Shown here: one piece after another, positions 50,687 through 58,516 of the stretch
How the letters are laid out: the number at the start of each line of letters is the position of its first letter
Position numbering within the stretch: the stretch's first letter is position 1
DNA from: Nonomuraea roseoviolacea subsp. carminata
Lineage (GTDB): Bacteria > Actinomycetota > Actinomycetes > Streptosporangiales > Streptosporangiaceae
Length of the DNA: 64,000 bases
Assembly: GCF_024172185.1 (NCBI RefSeq)
Contig: NZ_JAMZEC010000001.1
Span: 9,213,001-9,277,000 of the forward strand
Direction: 5' to 3'
Notes under the pieces: generated by a model
Databases searched by the model: none
Told to the model about the DNA's origin: nothing
Seen by the model: the letters and a program-made list of their open reading frames with translations, nothing else
Program-made: the position numbers and the translations under genes

Positions 50687-50701
50687 ACTGGTCGGACCAG
50701 T
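50687..50701. promoter_or_regulatory. GntR/FadR-type operator copy 2, between importer operon and gntR
   Basis: ACTGGTC-G-GACCAGT, a perfect 15-bp dyad 34 bases upstream of the lipoprotein ATG and 48 before the GntR start. It matches 35511-35525 in all but the central base, including TGC just before it. Near it, CTGGCTAGTGC recurs twice (50664-50685). Confidence 0.8.
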
Positions 50702-50749
50702 AGGCTACGCACACTGCCAGCCGACGACGGCTCAGGTCAAGGGGGCTTC

Positions 50750-51523
50750 ATGAGTGGTCCACGCTTCGAGCCGGTGCGCACCGTACGCGCCTATGAGCGG
50801 ATCGTGGAGCAGGTCGAGCAGGCCATCGAGAGCGGCGCCCTGTCCCCCGGGCAGCGGCTGCCGAGCGAGCGCGACCTGATGGGCCAGTTCTCGGTCAGCC
50901 GGTCCACGGTGCGCGAGGCGCTGCGCGTGCTCCAGGCGCGCGGCCTGGTGCGCTCGCGTCCCGGCGACCCGAACGGCGCCGAGGTCCTGCCGTTCAGCCC
51001 CGACGCGCTGCAGAAGTCCATGGCCTCGCTGGCCCGGGTCGAGGGCCTGTCGCTGGGTGAGCTGGTGCAGTTCCGCATGGTGCTCGACGGGTCGGCGAAC
51101 CTGCTCGCGGCCCGGCTGCGCACCGCCGGTCAGCTCGCCGAGATGCAGGCGGCCATCGAGCGGATGCGCGAGGCGGTCACGGAGGGCTACGACGCGTTCA
51201 GCGCCGCCGACGTGGCCTTCCACGACGCGGTGGCGCGCGCCAGCGGCAACAAGCTCATCCAGATCTGCGTCGAGGTCGTGCGCTCGATCGTGCTCGGCCT
51301 GGTCGCCGACCGGCTCGCCGACGCGCCCGACCGGGAGGCGCTGATGCGGCGCAGCATCCGCCACCACGAGGAGGTGCTGGCCGCCGTGCGCGACGGCGAC
51401 GGCCCGCTCGCGGCGCGGCTGGCGCGGCGGACGATGTACGACTACTACGCGGGGTACGTGCCGGCGGCCGAGCGCCCCGCGCTGCGCGCCCTGCTGGACC
51501 AGCCGAACGCCGTGCCGGAGTAG
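50750..51523 (+). CDS. FadR-type GntR regulator (FCD domain)
   Basis: 257 residues. GntR winged helix at ~12-80 (YERIVEQVEQAIESGALSPGQRLPSERDLMGQFSVSRSTVREALRVLQARGLV in pieces) and a C-terminal all-helical FCD domain (~90-240) with the metal/acid-binding pattern MVLDGSANLLAARLRT, DVAFHDAVARASGNKLI and SIRHHEEVLAAVRDGD. Divergent from the peptide-import operon and carrying its palindrome. Ligand is probably a small carboxylate or an operon intermediate. Confidence 0.93.
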   Translation: MSGPRFEPVRTVRAYERIVEQVEQAIESGALSPGQRLPSERDLMGQFSVSRSTVREALRVLQARGLVRSRPGDPNGAEVLPFSPDALQKSMASLARVEGLSLGELVQFRMVLDGSANLLAARLRTAGQLAEMQAAIERMREAVTEGYDAFSAADVAFHDAVARASGNKLIQICVEVVRSIVLGLVADRLADAPDREALMRRSIRHHEEVLAAVRDGDGPLAARLARRTMYDYYAGYVPAAERPALRALLDQPNAVPE

Positions 51524-51635
51524 GCCCGCGCCCGCCGGGCCGGGTCCGGTCCCGGCGCTCGGTATGGAGCGGGACACGTCCGGTCACCTTGGGATTTGGA
51601 CGCGCTATCTGCCGTTAACGGTGTATCTTGCAGCC

Positions 51636-52604
51636 GTGGCTCGCGAGGATTCGGACGGGCTCGCCGAGGCGTTCCTGCGCGAGCCCCGTCGCTACACCAG
51701 CCACCAGGTCGCGGAGATGGCCGGGGTGCCGGTCTACCGCGCGCGCCGGTTCTGGCGCGCGCTCGGCTTCCCCAACGTGGCCGACGACGCCGTCGAGTTC
51801 ACCGACGCCGACGTGGAGGCCCTGAAGACCCTGCTCGGCATGGTCAGCTCCGGCGTCTACGACGAGGAGCACGTGCTGCTCATCGCCCGCTCGCTGGGCC
51901 GGGCCACCACGCGGCTGGCCGAGTCGCAGGCGCAGCTCGGCGCCGAGGAGCTGGACCAGGCGGGCGTGCCGCTGGCCGAGCGGGCCCGCGCCTGGCGCCG
52001 CCGGGCCGACCGGGTGGTGCCGCCGCTCGCGCGGCTGCTCGTCTACTCGTGGCAGCGGCAGCTCGCCGCCGCGGCCGGGCGCATGGTCGACCAGGACCAC
52101 AGCGCGGTACGCCTGGCCGTCGGCTTCGCCGACCTCGTCGGGTTCACCCGGCTGAGCCGGCAGATCACCGAGCGGGAGCTGGCCACGCTGGTCGACCGCT
52201 TCGAGGGCCGGTCGGCCGACGTCGTGACCTCCTCCGGCGGCCGGGTGGTCAAGACGCTCGGCGACTCGGTGCTGTTCGTCTCGGGCAAGGCCCACGAGAC
52301 CGCCGAGATCGGGCTGCGGCTGCTGGAGACGCACGCCAAGGTCCGCGGCATGCCGGAGCTGCGGGTGGGGCTGGCCGCGGGGCCGGTGATCTGGCGGATG
52401 GGCGACGTGTTCGGCACGACGGTCAACCTGGCCAGCAGGCTCACGGCGCTGGCCCGGCCGGGCACCATCCTGGCCGACCCGGAGATGGCCGAGGAGCTGG
52501 AGGGCGACCGCGCCTTCGAGCTGCGCCCGGTCAGCAAGCTGTCGGTACGCGGGCTGGGCGAGCTGGTGCCGTTCGCGATCACGCGCTCGGGCCGCGCCAC
52601 CTGA
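51636..52604 (+). CDS. Class III adenylate/guanylate cyclase with N-terminal regulatory domain
   Basis: 322 residues from GTG 51636. The N-terminal ~55-90 residues (YTSHQVAEMAGVPVYRARRFWRALGF) resemble the adenylate-cyclase regulatory helical domain (and MerR-like HTH). Catalytic domain ~165-310: FADLVGFTRLSRQ with metal Asp, TLGDSVLFVS with the second Asp, and VNLASRLTALARPG with the transition-state Asn/Arg. Soluble, with no membrane segments. Makes cAMP or cGMP; the residue pair that sets base specificity cannot be read safely. TATCTT lies 12 bases upstream, so a leaderless mRNA is possible. Confidence 0.88.
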   Translation: MAREDSDGLAEAFLREPRRYTSHQVAEMAGVPVYRARRFWRALGFPNVADDAVEFTDADVEALKTLLGMVSSGVYDEEHVLLIARSLGRATTRLAESQAQLGAEELDQAGVPLAERARAWRRRADRVVPPLARLLVYSWQRQLAAAAGRMVDQDHSAVRLAVGFADLVGFTRLSRQITERELATLVDRFEGRSADVVTSSGGRVVKTLGDSVLFVSGKAHETAEIGLRLLETHAKVRGMPELRVGLAAGPVIWRMGDVFGTTVNLASRLTALARPGTILADPEMAEELEGDRAFELRPVSKLSVRGLGELVPFAITRSGRAT

Positions 52605-52722
52605 CGGTCTCCCCGGGCGGGCAACCGGGCGGGCGCGTCGATGCGTCACTAGCCGCAGTGGCCCTCACCGGGAGGGCCGCGGGACACGCGTGCGGCGCGC
52701 CGCGCCGGCGGGAGGCGGACTG

Positions 52723-53211
52723 GTGGCGGACAGAGCGATCTATCAGGAATTCGTGCAGGCGCGGTCGGACCGCCTGTTACGCACGGCCTACCTGCTGACC
52801 CGCGACTGGGCGCTGGCCGAGGACCTGCTGCAGGAGTCCCTGGCCAAGGTGTGGTTCGCCTGGCCCGGCGTGGAGGACCCGGAGGCGTACGTGCGCCGGG
52901 TGCTGGTCACGACGTACACCTCGTGGTGGCGGCGGAAGTGGCGGCGCGAGCTGCCCAGCGACGACCTGCCGGACACGCCCGTGGACGGCGGCGCCGAGCG
53001 CGCCGGCGACCGGGAGTCGCTGTGGAGGGCGGTCGGCCGCCTCCCGGCCCGGCAGCGCGCGGTGATCGTGCTGCGCTTCTACGAGGACCTGCCGGTGGCC
53101 GAGGTGGCGCGGACGCTCGGCTGCGGGACCGGGACGGTCAAGAGCCAGACCGCCAAGGCCCTGGCCAAGCTGCGCGTGGACGAATCGATCCTGGAGGAGG
53201 TCTCCCGATGA
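52723..53211 (+). CDS. SigE-family ECF RNA polymerase sigma factor
   Basis: 162 residues from GTG 52723, GGAGG seven bases upstream. Region 2: FVQARSDRLLRTAYLLTRDWALAEDLLQESLAKVWFAWP (residues ~10-48); region 4: LPARQRAVIVLRFYEDLPVAEVARTLGCGTGTVKSQTAKALAKLR (~105-150). The short size and WWRRKWRRELP linker fit the SigE-like actinobacterial subgroup. Its stop overlaps the next gene (ATGA), a membrane protein that looks like its anti-sigma partner. Confidence 0.92.
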   Translation: MADRAIYQEFVQARSDRLLRTAYLLTRDWALAEDLLQESLAKVWFAWPGVEDPEAYVRRVLVTTYTSWWRRKWRRELPSDDLPDTPVDGGAERAGDRESLWRAVGRLPARQRAVIVLRFYEDLPVAEVARTLGCGTGTVKSQTAKALAKLRVDESILEEVSR

Positions 53212-54260
53212 CCGTACGCGACCTGCGGGACGTCCTGCGCGAGCACGGCGACGCCGCTCCCCCGCCCAACCCGGCCCGCCACGAGCAGGTGCGGGCCCGC
53301 ATCGGCCGGATCCGGCGGCGCCGGCGGCTCCTGGCGACCGGAACCGCGGCGGCGGCCGTGGCCGCCGTGCTGGGCGTCGTGGTCCTGCCAGGCGGGCCCG
53401 GTCAGCGCGGCGACACGACGGTGGCCGTGGACTCCGCCGCGACACCGGCCGGGGACACCCCCACGCCGAAGCTGCCGGAGACGTTCACCGCGCCCGACGG
53501 GACCGTCTACCGGCGCCTGGCCATGACCTCGATCGGCGCGACGGGCAGCAGGAAGGCCACCGTCACGATCCCGGTCACCGGCAAGCCGCTGGACGTGGCC
53601 GGAGTGTGCACCCCGCGGGGCGAGGCGCCCTCCGGCATCCAGATCCGCATCGACGGCCGGCCGACGACGAACGGCGGCCTCATCTGCGCGCGCGGCCGGC
53701 AGCCCCAGCGCCGGCTTGAGCCGCTGACCGTGCCCGCGGGCCTGGGCCGGGCCACGATCACCTTCGACACGACCACGCACGGCTCGACCTGCGGGCGGCC
53801 CGACCCCAAGAATCCCTGTCGCCCGGTGACACCGGAGCGCGTCCCCTGGGACCTGGCCGTCTACGAGTGGACGCCCCCGCAACAGCCGGTCCAGCCCGCC
53901 GCGCCCAAGGCGTTCCCCCGGACCAGCGCCGGCTGGAAGCTGGCGGACACCGGGACCGGGACCTGGCCGGGGAGGACGTCCCTGAAGTTCCGGGTGCGCG
54001 GTGACGGCGGCCAGATCGGCCTGGACGCGGTCTGCACCGGTGACCTGGGCGCCCGCCTGTGGTTCAGGTACGAGATCGACGGCAAGGACACCGGCGCGGC
54101 CGGCGGCTGCGCCGTGTGGGAGAAGGGGCCGTACCCCATGGCCATGACGTTGTTCAAGAGCCGCAAGGGCAAGCCCATGACGATCACTGTCAAGCCGTTC
54201 GTGGAGTCTTCCGTCGAGGGCCGGCCGATCCGGTGGTCGGTGGGGCTCTTCCGGCGCTAG
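53208..54260 (+). CDS. Membrane-anchored protein, probable anti-sigma partner
   Basis: 350 residues. Short cytosolic N-terminus (1-39) rich in Arg with MTVRDLRDVLREHGD, one membrane segment ~40-61, then an extracytoplasmic domain of ~290 residues, beta-rich, with paired Cys (C128/C155, C191/C198, and later C280/C303). Two similar halves look to be duplicated (residues ~90-190 and ~225-345). No ZAS/HXXXCXXC zinc motif, so it would be an unusual anti-sigma. Overlap with the sigma gene (ATGA) is the main reason for the call. Confidence 0.65.
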   Translation: MTVRDLRDVLREHGDAAPPPNPARHEQVRARIGRIRRRRRLLATGTAAAAVAAVLGVVVLPGGPGQRGDTTVAVDSAATPAGDTPTPKLPETFTAPDGTVYRRLAMTSIGATGSRKATVTIPVTGKPLDVAGVCTPRGEAPSGIQIRIDGRPTTNGGLICARGRQPQRRLEPLTVPAGLGRATITFDTTTHGSTCGRPDPKNPCRPVTPERVPWDLAVYEWTPPQQPVQPAAPKAFPRTSAGWKLADTGTGTWPGRTSLKFRVRGDGGQIGLDAVCTGDLGARLWFRYEIDGKDTGAAGGCAVWEKGPYPMAMTLFKSRKGKPMTITVKPFVESSVEGRPIRWSVGLFRR

Positions 54261-54365
54261 CCGCGACGACGGGAACGGTCCCGGGCGGCGGCGTGGAGGG
54301 CGCGCGAGCACGAAATCGGCCGGCGGTTGTTGGCAACTGATCGGCTTGCGCGCCCCCACGGCCCC

Positions 54366-54387
54366 GGGTGATAACGGCATGTCACCC
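54366..54387. promoter_or_regulatory. Inverted repeat in leader of the metalloprotease gene
   Basis: GGGTGA (54366-54371) and TCACCC (54382-54387), 37 bases before the start. It may be an operator or leader hairpin; weak. Confidence 0.35.
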
Positions 54388-54423
54388 CAACAAACCCGGG
54401 CAACACCCACAAAAGGGGGTTCC

Positions 54424-56619
54424 ATGGCGCGCCACCGGATCATCGGGCTCGCAGCCACGCTCCTCGCCTTACCCCTCCTCACGGCCCTTCCCGCCACCGC
54501 GGAGGCCGCGCCGAAGGCACCGGCGCCGTCGGACGTGCGGGAGCTCACCCGCAAGGACTTCACCCTCGACGGCAAGCCCGTCAAGGTGCCCTCCGCCTAC
54601 AAGGCCAGGCCCAGCGCCAGGGCCAAGGCCGCGGACACGCCGCCGGTCGGCACCGTGCGGCAGTGGCTCGGCATGGACGACTTCAACGGCAGGCTCTACC
54701 GCAAGGACTACACGCTGCGCGCCGTCGGCGAGAACATCGAGGTCTGGGTCGCCAACGACCTGGCCTTCCCGGCCGGCGACTGCCGCGCGCAGGTCCCGAG
54801 CAGCACGCAGATCACCGACGCCCAGGTGACGGACCTCGCGCGCGAGTTCGACACCAACATGTACCCGAAGGAGACCGCGGCCTTCAGCCGGCCGCCGGAC
54901 CGCGACGGCACCCACGCCGTCCTGGGCCCGGACGCCAACGGCAACGGCGGCGTCTACACCGGCGCCGGCAACCGGACCGTGACGCTCGTCGACAACGTCA
55001 GGGACGACAACTTCTACCAGTTCCCGGCCGCCCCGACCTACATCGCCGGGTTCTTCTCCGCGCAGTTCAACGAGCTGCTCGACCGCAACGTGATGACGAT
55101 CGACGCGTTCGACTGGCTGCACCGCACCGGCGCCAACCCGCCGGACGAGCCCACGGCCGACCTGTGCACCTCGCGCCCGGCGCGGCCCCGCCAGTACGAG
55201 AAGACGTTCGCGCACGAGTGGCAGCACCTGGCCCACTACTACACCGACCCCCTCGAGACCACCTGGATGAACGAGGGCCTGTCGGACTTCGCGCAGACCA
55301 TCACCGGCTATGCCAACGCCCAGGCCACCGTCTTCGACCGGGGCGCCGACAGCCACATCTTCTGCTACCAGGGCTTCGGCACCGTGCAGACGCCGTACAA
55401 CACCAACCCGCGTGACTGCGGCGGGCCGGAGAACTCGCTGAACCTGTGGGGCGAGGGCGCCGACGCCAGCGGGGTGCTCGCCGACTACGGCAACGCGTAC
55501 TCGTTCATGCTGTTCCTGTACGACAGGTACGGCACGGACTTCATGAGCCGGCTGCACCGCGACGGCGACCTGCAGGGCCTGGCCAGCCTGAAGGCGGCGC
55601 TGGAATCGCGCGGCGTGAAGAACATGTACCAGGTGATCCACGACTACCAGACGATGACACTGGTGGACAAGGTCGTCGGGGAGTCGGCCCATGGCGTGAT
55701 GCTCGGCGTGCCGAAGAAGCGGGTGACGACCGCCAGCCTGCGCTCGACGGTCAACCTGGACAACCCCGCCGCGTACAAGACCGCCGGGGCCGCGCCGAAC
55801 GGCGCCGACTTCGTGCCGCTGCAGAAGGCGGACGGCAAGGTCCTGCGCGGCGCCGACCTGCGGTCGCTGTCGTTCGAGGGCGCGAAGACGCTGCCGCCGC
55901 AGCCGCTGGCCTGGACCGTCGTCTCCGACGACCCGGACCGCGCGGGCAACCCGGTGCTCTGGTCGGGCAACGCCAGCAACCTCGACGCCGCCGCGGTGAC
56001 CAAGCTGACGGTCCCCACGACGGACCCGACGCTGCGCTTCCTGGCCAAGTACGGGGCGGAGGCCGGGTTCGACTACGGCTACGTGATCGTCTCGACGGAC
56101 GGCGGGGCGACCTACACCGCGATCGCCGGCGACCACACGGTGACGGGCCCGCTCGGGCCGGCGGTCAACGGCACCACCACCGGCTTCCAGCCGCACACCT
56201 ACTCGCTGGCCGCGTACGCGGGCAAGGAGATCCTGCTCGGCTTCCGCTACGTCAGCGACGGCGGCGTCAACGAGGGCGGCTTCAAGATCGACGATGTCAC
56301 GGTCGGCGGGACGGCCGTGAGCGACGGGTCGAGCCTGGAGCCGTTCGACTCGCCGACGGAGATCTACCCGACGCCGGTCGCCAACTGGAACGTCCGCCTC
56401 GTCGGCCTGGACGACAAGCACCAGGTGGCCCTGCAGCTGGAGTCCGACGGGCGGCGCACGATCACGCTCAACCGGCTGCAGCTCGCCGTGCTGGCGCCGT
56501 TCCCGAAGGTGGTGGCGGTGGTGGCCTACGACGACCCGACGGAGCAGGTGGGGCAGTACGCGCCGTACACGCTGAAGGTGAACGGCGTCACCCAGCCGGG
56601 CGGCGCGGCGCAGCCGTGA
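54424..56619 (+). CDS. Secreted M30/immune-inhibitor-like zinc metalloprotease
   Basis: 731 residues from ATG 54424. Signal peptide 1-29 (AEAAPKAPAP follows). Zinc motif HEWQH at 264-268 (EKTFAHEWQHLAHYYTDP) with downstream E284 in WMNEGLSDFAQT, matching peptidase M30 (hyicolysin) and the gluzincin pattern. The N-terminal ~30-150 is a propeptide-like region. The C-terminal half (~480-730) is beta-rich, jelly-roll-like, with YVIVSTDGGATYTAIAG and FRYVSDGGVNEGGFKIDDV resembling immune-inhibitor-A-type domains. Secreted protease. Likely induced with the sigma-factor pair just upstream, but a promoter is not proven. Confidence 0.88.
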   Translation: MARHRIIGLAATLLALPLLTALPATAEAAPKAPAPSDVRELTRKDFTLDGKPVKVPSAYKARPSARAKAADTPPVGTVRQWLGMDDFNGRLYRKDYTLRAVGENIEVWVANDLAFPAGDCRAQVPSSTQITDAQVTDLAREFDTNMYPKETAAFSRPPDRDGTHAVLGPDANGNGGVYTGAGNRTVTLVDNVRDDNFYQFPAAPTYIAGFFSAQFNELLDRNVMTIDAFDWLHRTGANPPDEPTADLCTSRPARPRQYEKTFAHEWQHLAHYYTDPLETTWMNEGLSDFAQTITGYANAQATVFDRGADSHIFCYQGFGTVQTPYNTNPRDCGGPENSLNLWGEGADASGVLADYGNAYSFMLFLYDRYGTDFMSRLHRDGDLQGLASLKAALESRGVKNMYQVIHDYQTMTLVDKVVGESAHGVMLGVPKKRVTTASLRSTVNLDNPAAYKTAGAAPNGADFVPLQKADGKVLRGADLRSLSFEGAKTLPPQPLAWTVVSDDPDRAGNPVLWSGNASNLDAAAVTKLTVPTTDPTLRFLAKYGAEAGFDYGYVIVSTDGGATYTAIAGDHTVTGPLGPAVNGTTTGFQPHTYSLAAYAGKEILLGFRYVSDGGVNEGGFKIDDVTVGGTAVSDGSSLEPFDSPTEIYPTPVANWNVRLVGLDDKHQVALQLESDGRRTITLNRLQLAVLAPFPKVVAVVAYDDPTEQVGQYAPYTLKVNGVTQPGGAAQP

Positions 56620-56640
56620 CGCCGATGTGACCCGTGAGGG

Positions 56641-56675
56641 AAGGCGCCTGCCGCGCGGCGGCGGGCGCCTTTCTC
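56641..56675 (+). terminator. Intrinsic terminator after the metalloprotease gene
   Basis: AAGGCGCCTGCCGC (56641-56654) pairs with GCGGCGGGCGCCTT (56658-56671; one G-T wobble) across a three-base loop, followed by TTTCT. The best classical terminator in the window. Confidence 0.8.
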
Positions 56676-56722
56676 GCGCGTCCGTCCGCCCGGGCCGGCG
56701 CCTTCTCGCGCCCGGCCCGCCG

Positions 56723-57010
56723 TCAGAGGGGGCCGACGGCGAGCGCGACCTGCGCGATGATCGCCACGGCGGCCAGCGCGCCGAACGCGGTGAGCGCGAT
56801 CAGCACGAGCAGCACGCGCAGCAGGGTGGACACGACCCGCGACGCCTGACGGATCAGCATGATCATGAGCCAGAAGGACACGGCCGCGAGCAGGTAGAGG
56901 ACGCCACGCGCGGCGGTGACCCCCTCGGGGCTGGCCATGGTGGCCTGCGGCCCGGAGGAACCGCTCATGGCCGTTGCCAGGAGGGTGTGGAGGGTTAGGG
57001 TTGCAGACAT
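56723..57010 (-). CDS. Small membrane protein
   Basis: 95 residues from ATG 57010 (AGGA seven bases upstream). Two membrane segments: ~34-52 and ~66-90. The first 30 residues are Thr/Ser-rich and may be extracytoplasmic or a poor signal sequence; ATG 56968 or 56938 are other starts. No family recognised. Convergent with the metalloprotease gene. Confidence 0.6.
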   Translation of the reverse strand: MSATLTLHTLLATAMSGSSGPQATMASPEGVTAARGVLYLLAAVSFWLMIMLIRQASRVVSTLLRVLLVLIALTAFGALAAVAIIAQVALAVGPL

Positions 57011-57400
57011 CGAGGTTCCTGAGGTGTGACGCGCCGATGGGGGCCTGGACGAGTGCGGGCACTCCTGGTGATCGTTTGCGCCGACCCGGGGGTGCCTGCC
57101 CTTTTCGTGAGTGCTCAGCCCGCGCCCTTGGCAGCGGGTCCGGCGGATCTCTGATCCTCATGGCGGCCTCGCCGGTATAGTTTCAGTTAATCTTCAGCGG
57201 CTTTGACAGCCTTTCCTGACAAAGGGATGCCCCCTCCCCGTACGCTCTAACCACCCCCACGAGCCGGGGTTGACCTGCAGATCAACCCCATGCGAGGCAG
57301 ACCGGCGACCTCGCGCCGCCGACCAGGGCATTCACCCTCGCATTCAGGATTGAGTAGAGGTTTACTGAAGGCACTGAACTTCAGATTTGGGGGTGGCACC
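57011..57400. other. 390-base divergent intergenic region with a palindrome
   Basis: Contains GGGGTTGA (57266-57273), a CTGCAG centre, and exact complement TCAACCCC (57282-57289), a 24-bp dyad. AT-rich TATAGTTTCAGTTAATC at ~57176-57192 looks promoter-like. No gene is supported. The XRE regulator downstream may bind here. Confidence 0.6.
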
Positions 57401-58435
57401 ATGGAGGGTTCCGGTCAGGCCCTGGCGCGGCGCCTGCGCGCGCTGCGCACCCAGCGCTGGCCGCACTCCAGGATCAGCCAGGAGCGGCTGGCGCGGGCCC
57501 TCGGCGTGAGCGCCCCGCTCATCTCCTCCTTCGAGTCGGCCAAGGACCCCAAGACGCCCAAGCCCGCCCGGCTCGACGCCTACGCCACGCTGTTCTGCAC
57601 CGAGCGGTCCCTGCGGGACGGCGACCTGCGTCCGCTGGCCCTCGACGAGCTGACGCCCGCGGAGCTCCTCGCCCGCGAGGAGCTGCGACGCGAGCTGCTG
57701 GACCTGCGCGCCGCGGCGCTCGGCGACACGGTGCGCGCGCCGCGACGGCCCGCCGCCAACCTGTGGGACTTCGGCGACGGCAACCAGATCACCCTGGTCT
57801 GCGCGCGGCTCCCGCCGACCATGCTGGCCCGCATGCCGTACGTCGAGCCCGACGACCCCGACTACATCGAGCTGTACACCTACGCCGACCTCGACGCGCT
57901 GTTCGAGCTGCACGGCCACATCCGCGCCGTCAACCCGGGCAGCGAGGTGCGCCGCCACACGCCGCCGGACCTGGAGCCCGACGACCTGACCGCGCACCTG
58001 GTGCTGCTTGGCGGCATCGACTGGAACGAGATCACCACCGACGTGCTCAAGCGCCTCGACCTGCCGGTCGAGCAGGTCACCGACTGGGAGAGCGGGGCGC
58101 CGCCCTACTTCCTGGCCGGCGGCGAGCGGCACTGCCCGCGGCTCGACGGCGGGGTGCTGCACGAGGACGTGGCCCTGTTCTACCGCGGCCCCAACCCGCT
58201 GAACCGCAAGCGCACCCTGACGATCTGCAACGGCATGTACGGCCGGGGCACGCTCGGCGCCGTGCGGGCGCTGACCGACAGCCGCTTCCGTGACCGCAAC
58301 TCCGCCTTCGTCCGGGAACGCTTCGCCGGTGAGGCGTCGTTCGGCATCCTGAGCCGGGTCTCGATCGTCAAGGGCCTGGCGCTGACGCCCGACTGGACGC
58401 AGAAGGAGTCGAGGTTGTTCGAATGGCCTGAATGA
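57401..58435 (+). CDS. XRE-type helix-turn-helix regulator with large C-terminal domain
   Basis: 344 residues. HTH_XRE at ~8-62: ALARRLRALRTQRWPHSRISQERLARALGVSAPLISSFES (read in pieces), then a linker and a C-terminal ~230-residue domain of alpha/beta character with GNQITLVCARLPPTMLARMPYVEP, LVLLGGIDWNEITTDVL and ALFYRGPNPLNRKRTLTICNGMYGRGTLGAVRALTD. The latter resembles a SIR2/NAD-like or TIR-partner type Rossmann domain (uncertain). Standard start ATG 57401. The next gene is a glycosyltransferase-like protein; the two may be one unit. Confidence 0.8.
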   Translation: MEGSGQALARRLRALRTQRWPHSRISQERLARALGVSAPLISSFESAKDPKTPKPARLDAYATLFCTERSLRDGDLRPLALDELTPAELLAREELRRELLDLRAAALGDTVRAPRRPAANLWDFGDGNQITLVCARLPPTMLARMPYVEPDDPDYIELYTYADLDALFELHGHIRAVNPGSEVRRHTPPDLEPDDLTAHLVLLGGIDWNEITTDVLKRLDLPVEQVTDWESGAPPYFLAGGERHCPRLDGGVLHEDVALFYRGPNPLNRKRTLTICNGMYGRGTLGAVRALTDSRFRDRNSAFVRERFAGEASFGILSRVSIVKGLALTPDWTQKESRLFEWPE

Positions 58436-58516
58436 CGGCCGCGCACCGGCGGCGCGGGCGTCGAGGGTCTCGCCCCTGTCCCTCATGGTTGCTGTCTCTC
58501 TTGGACGCGTGAACGT

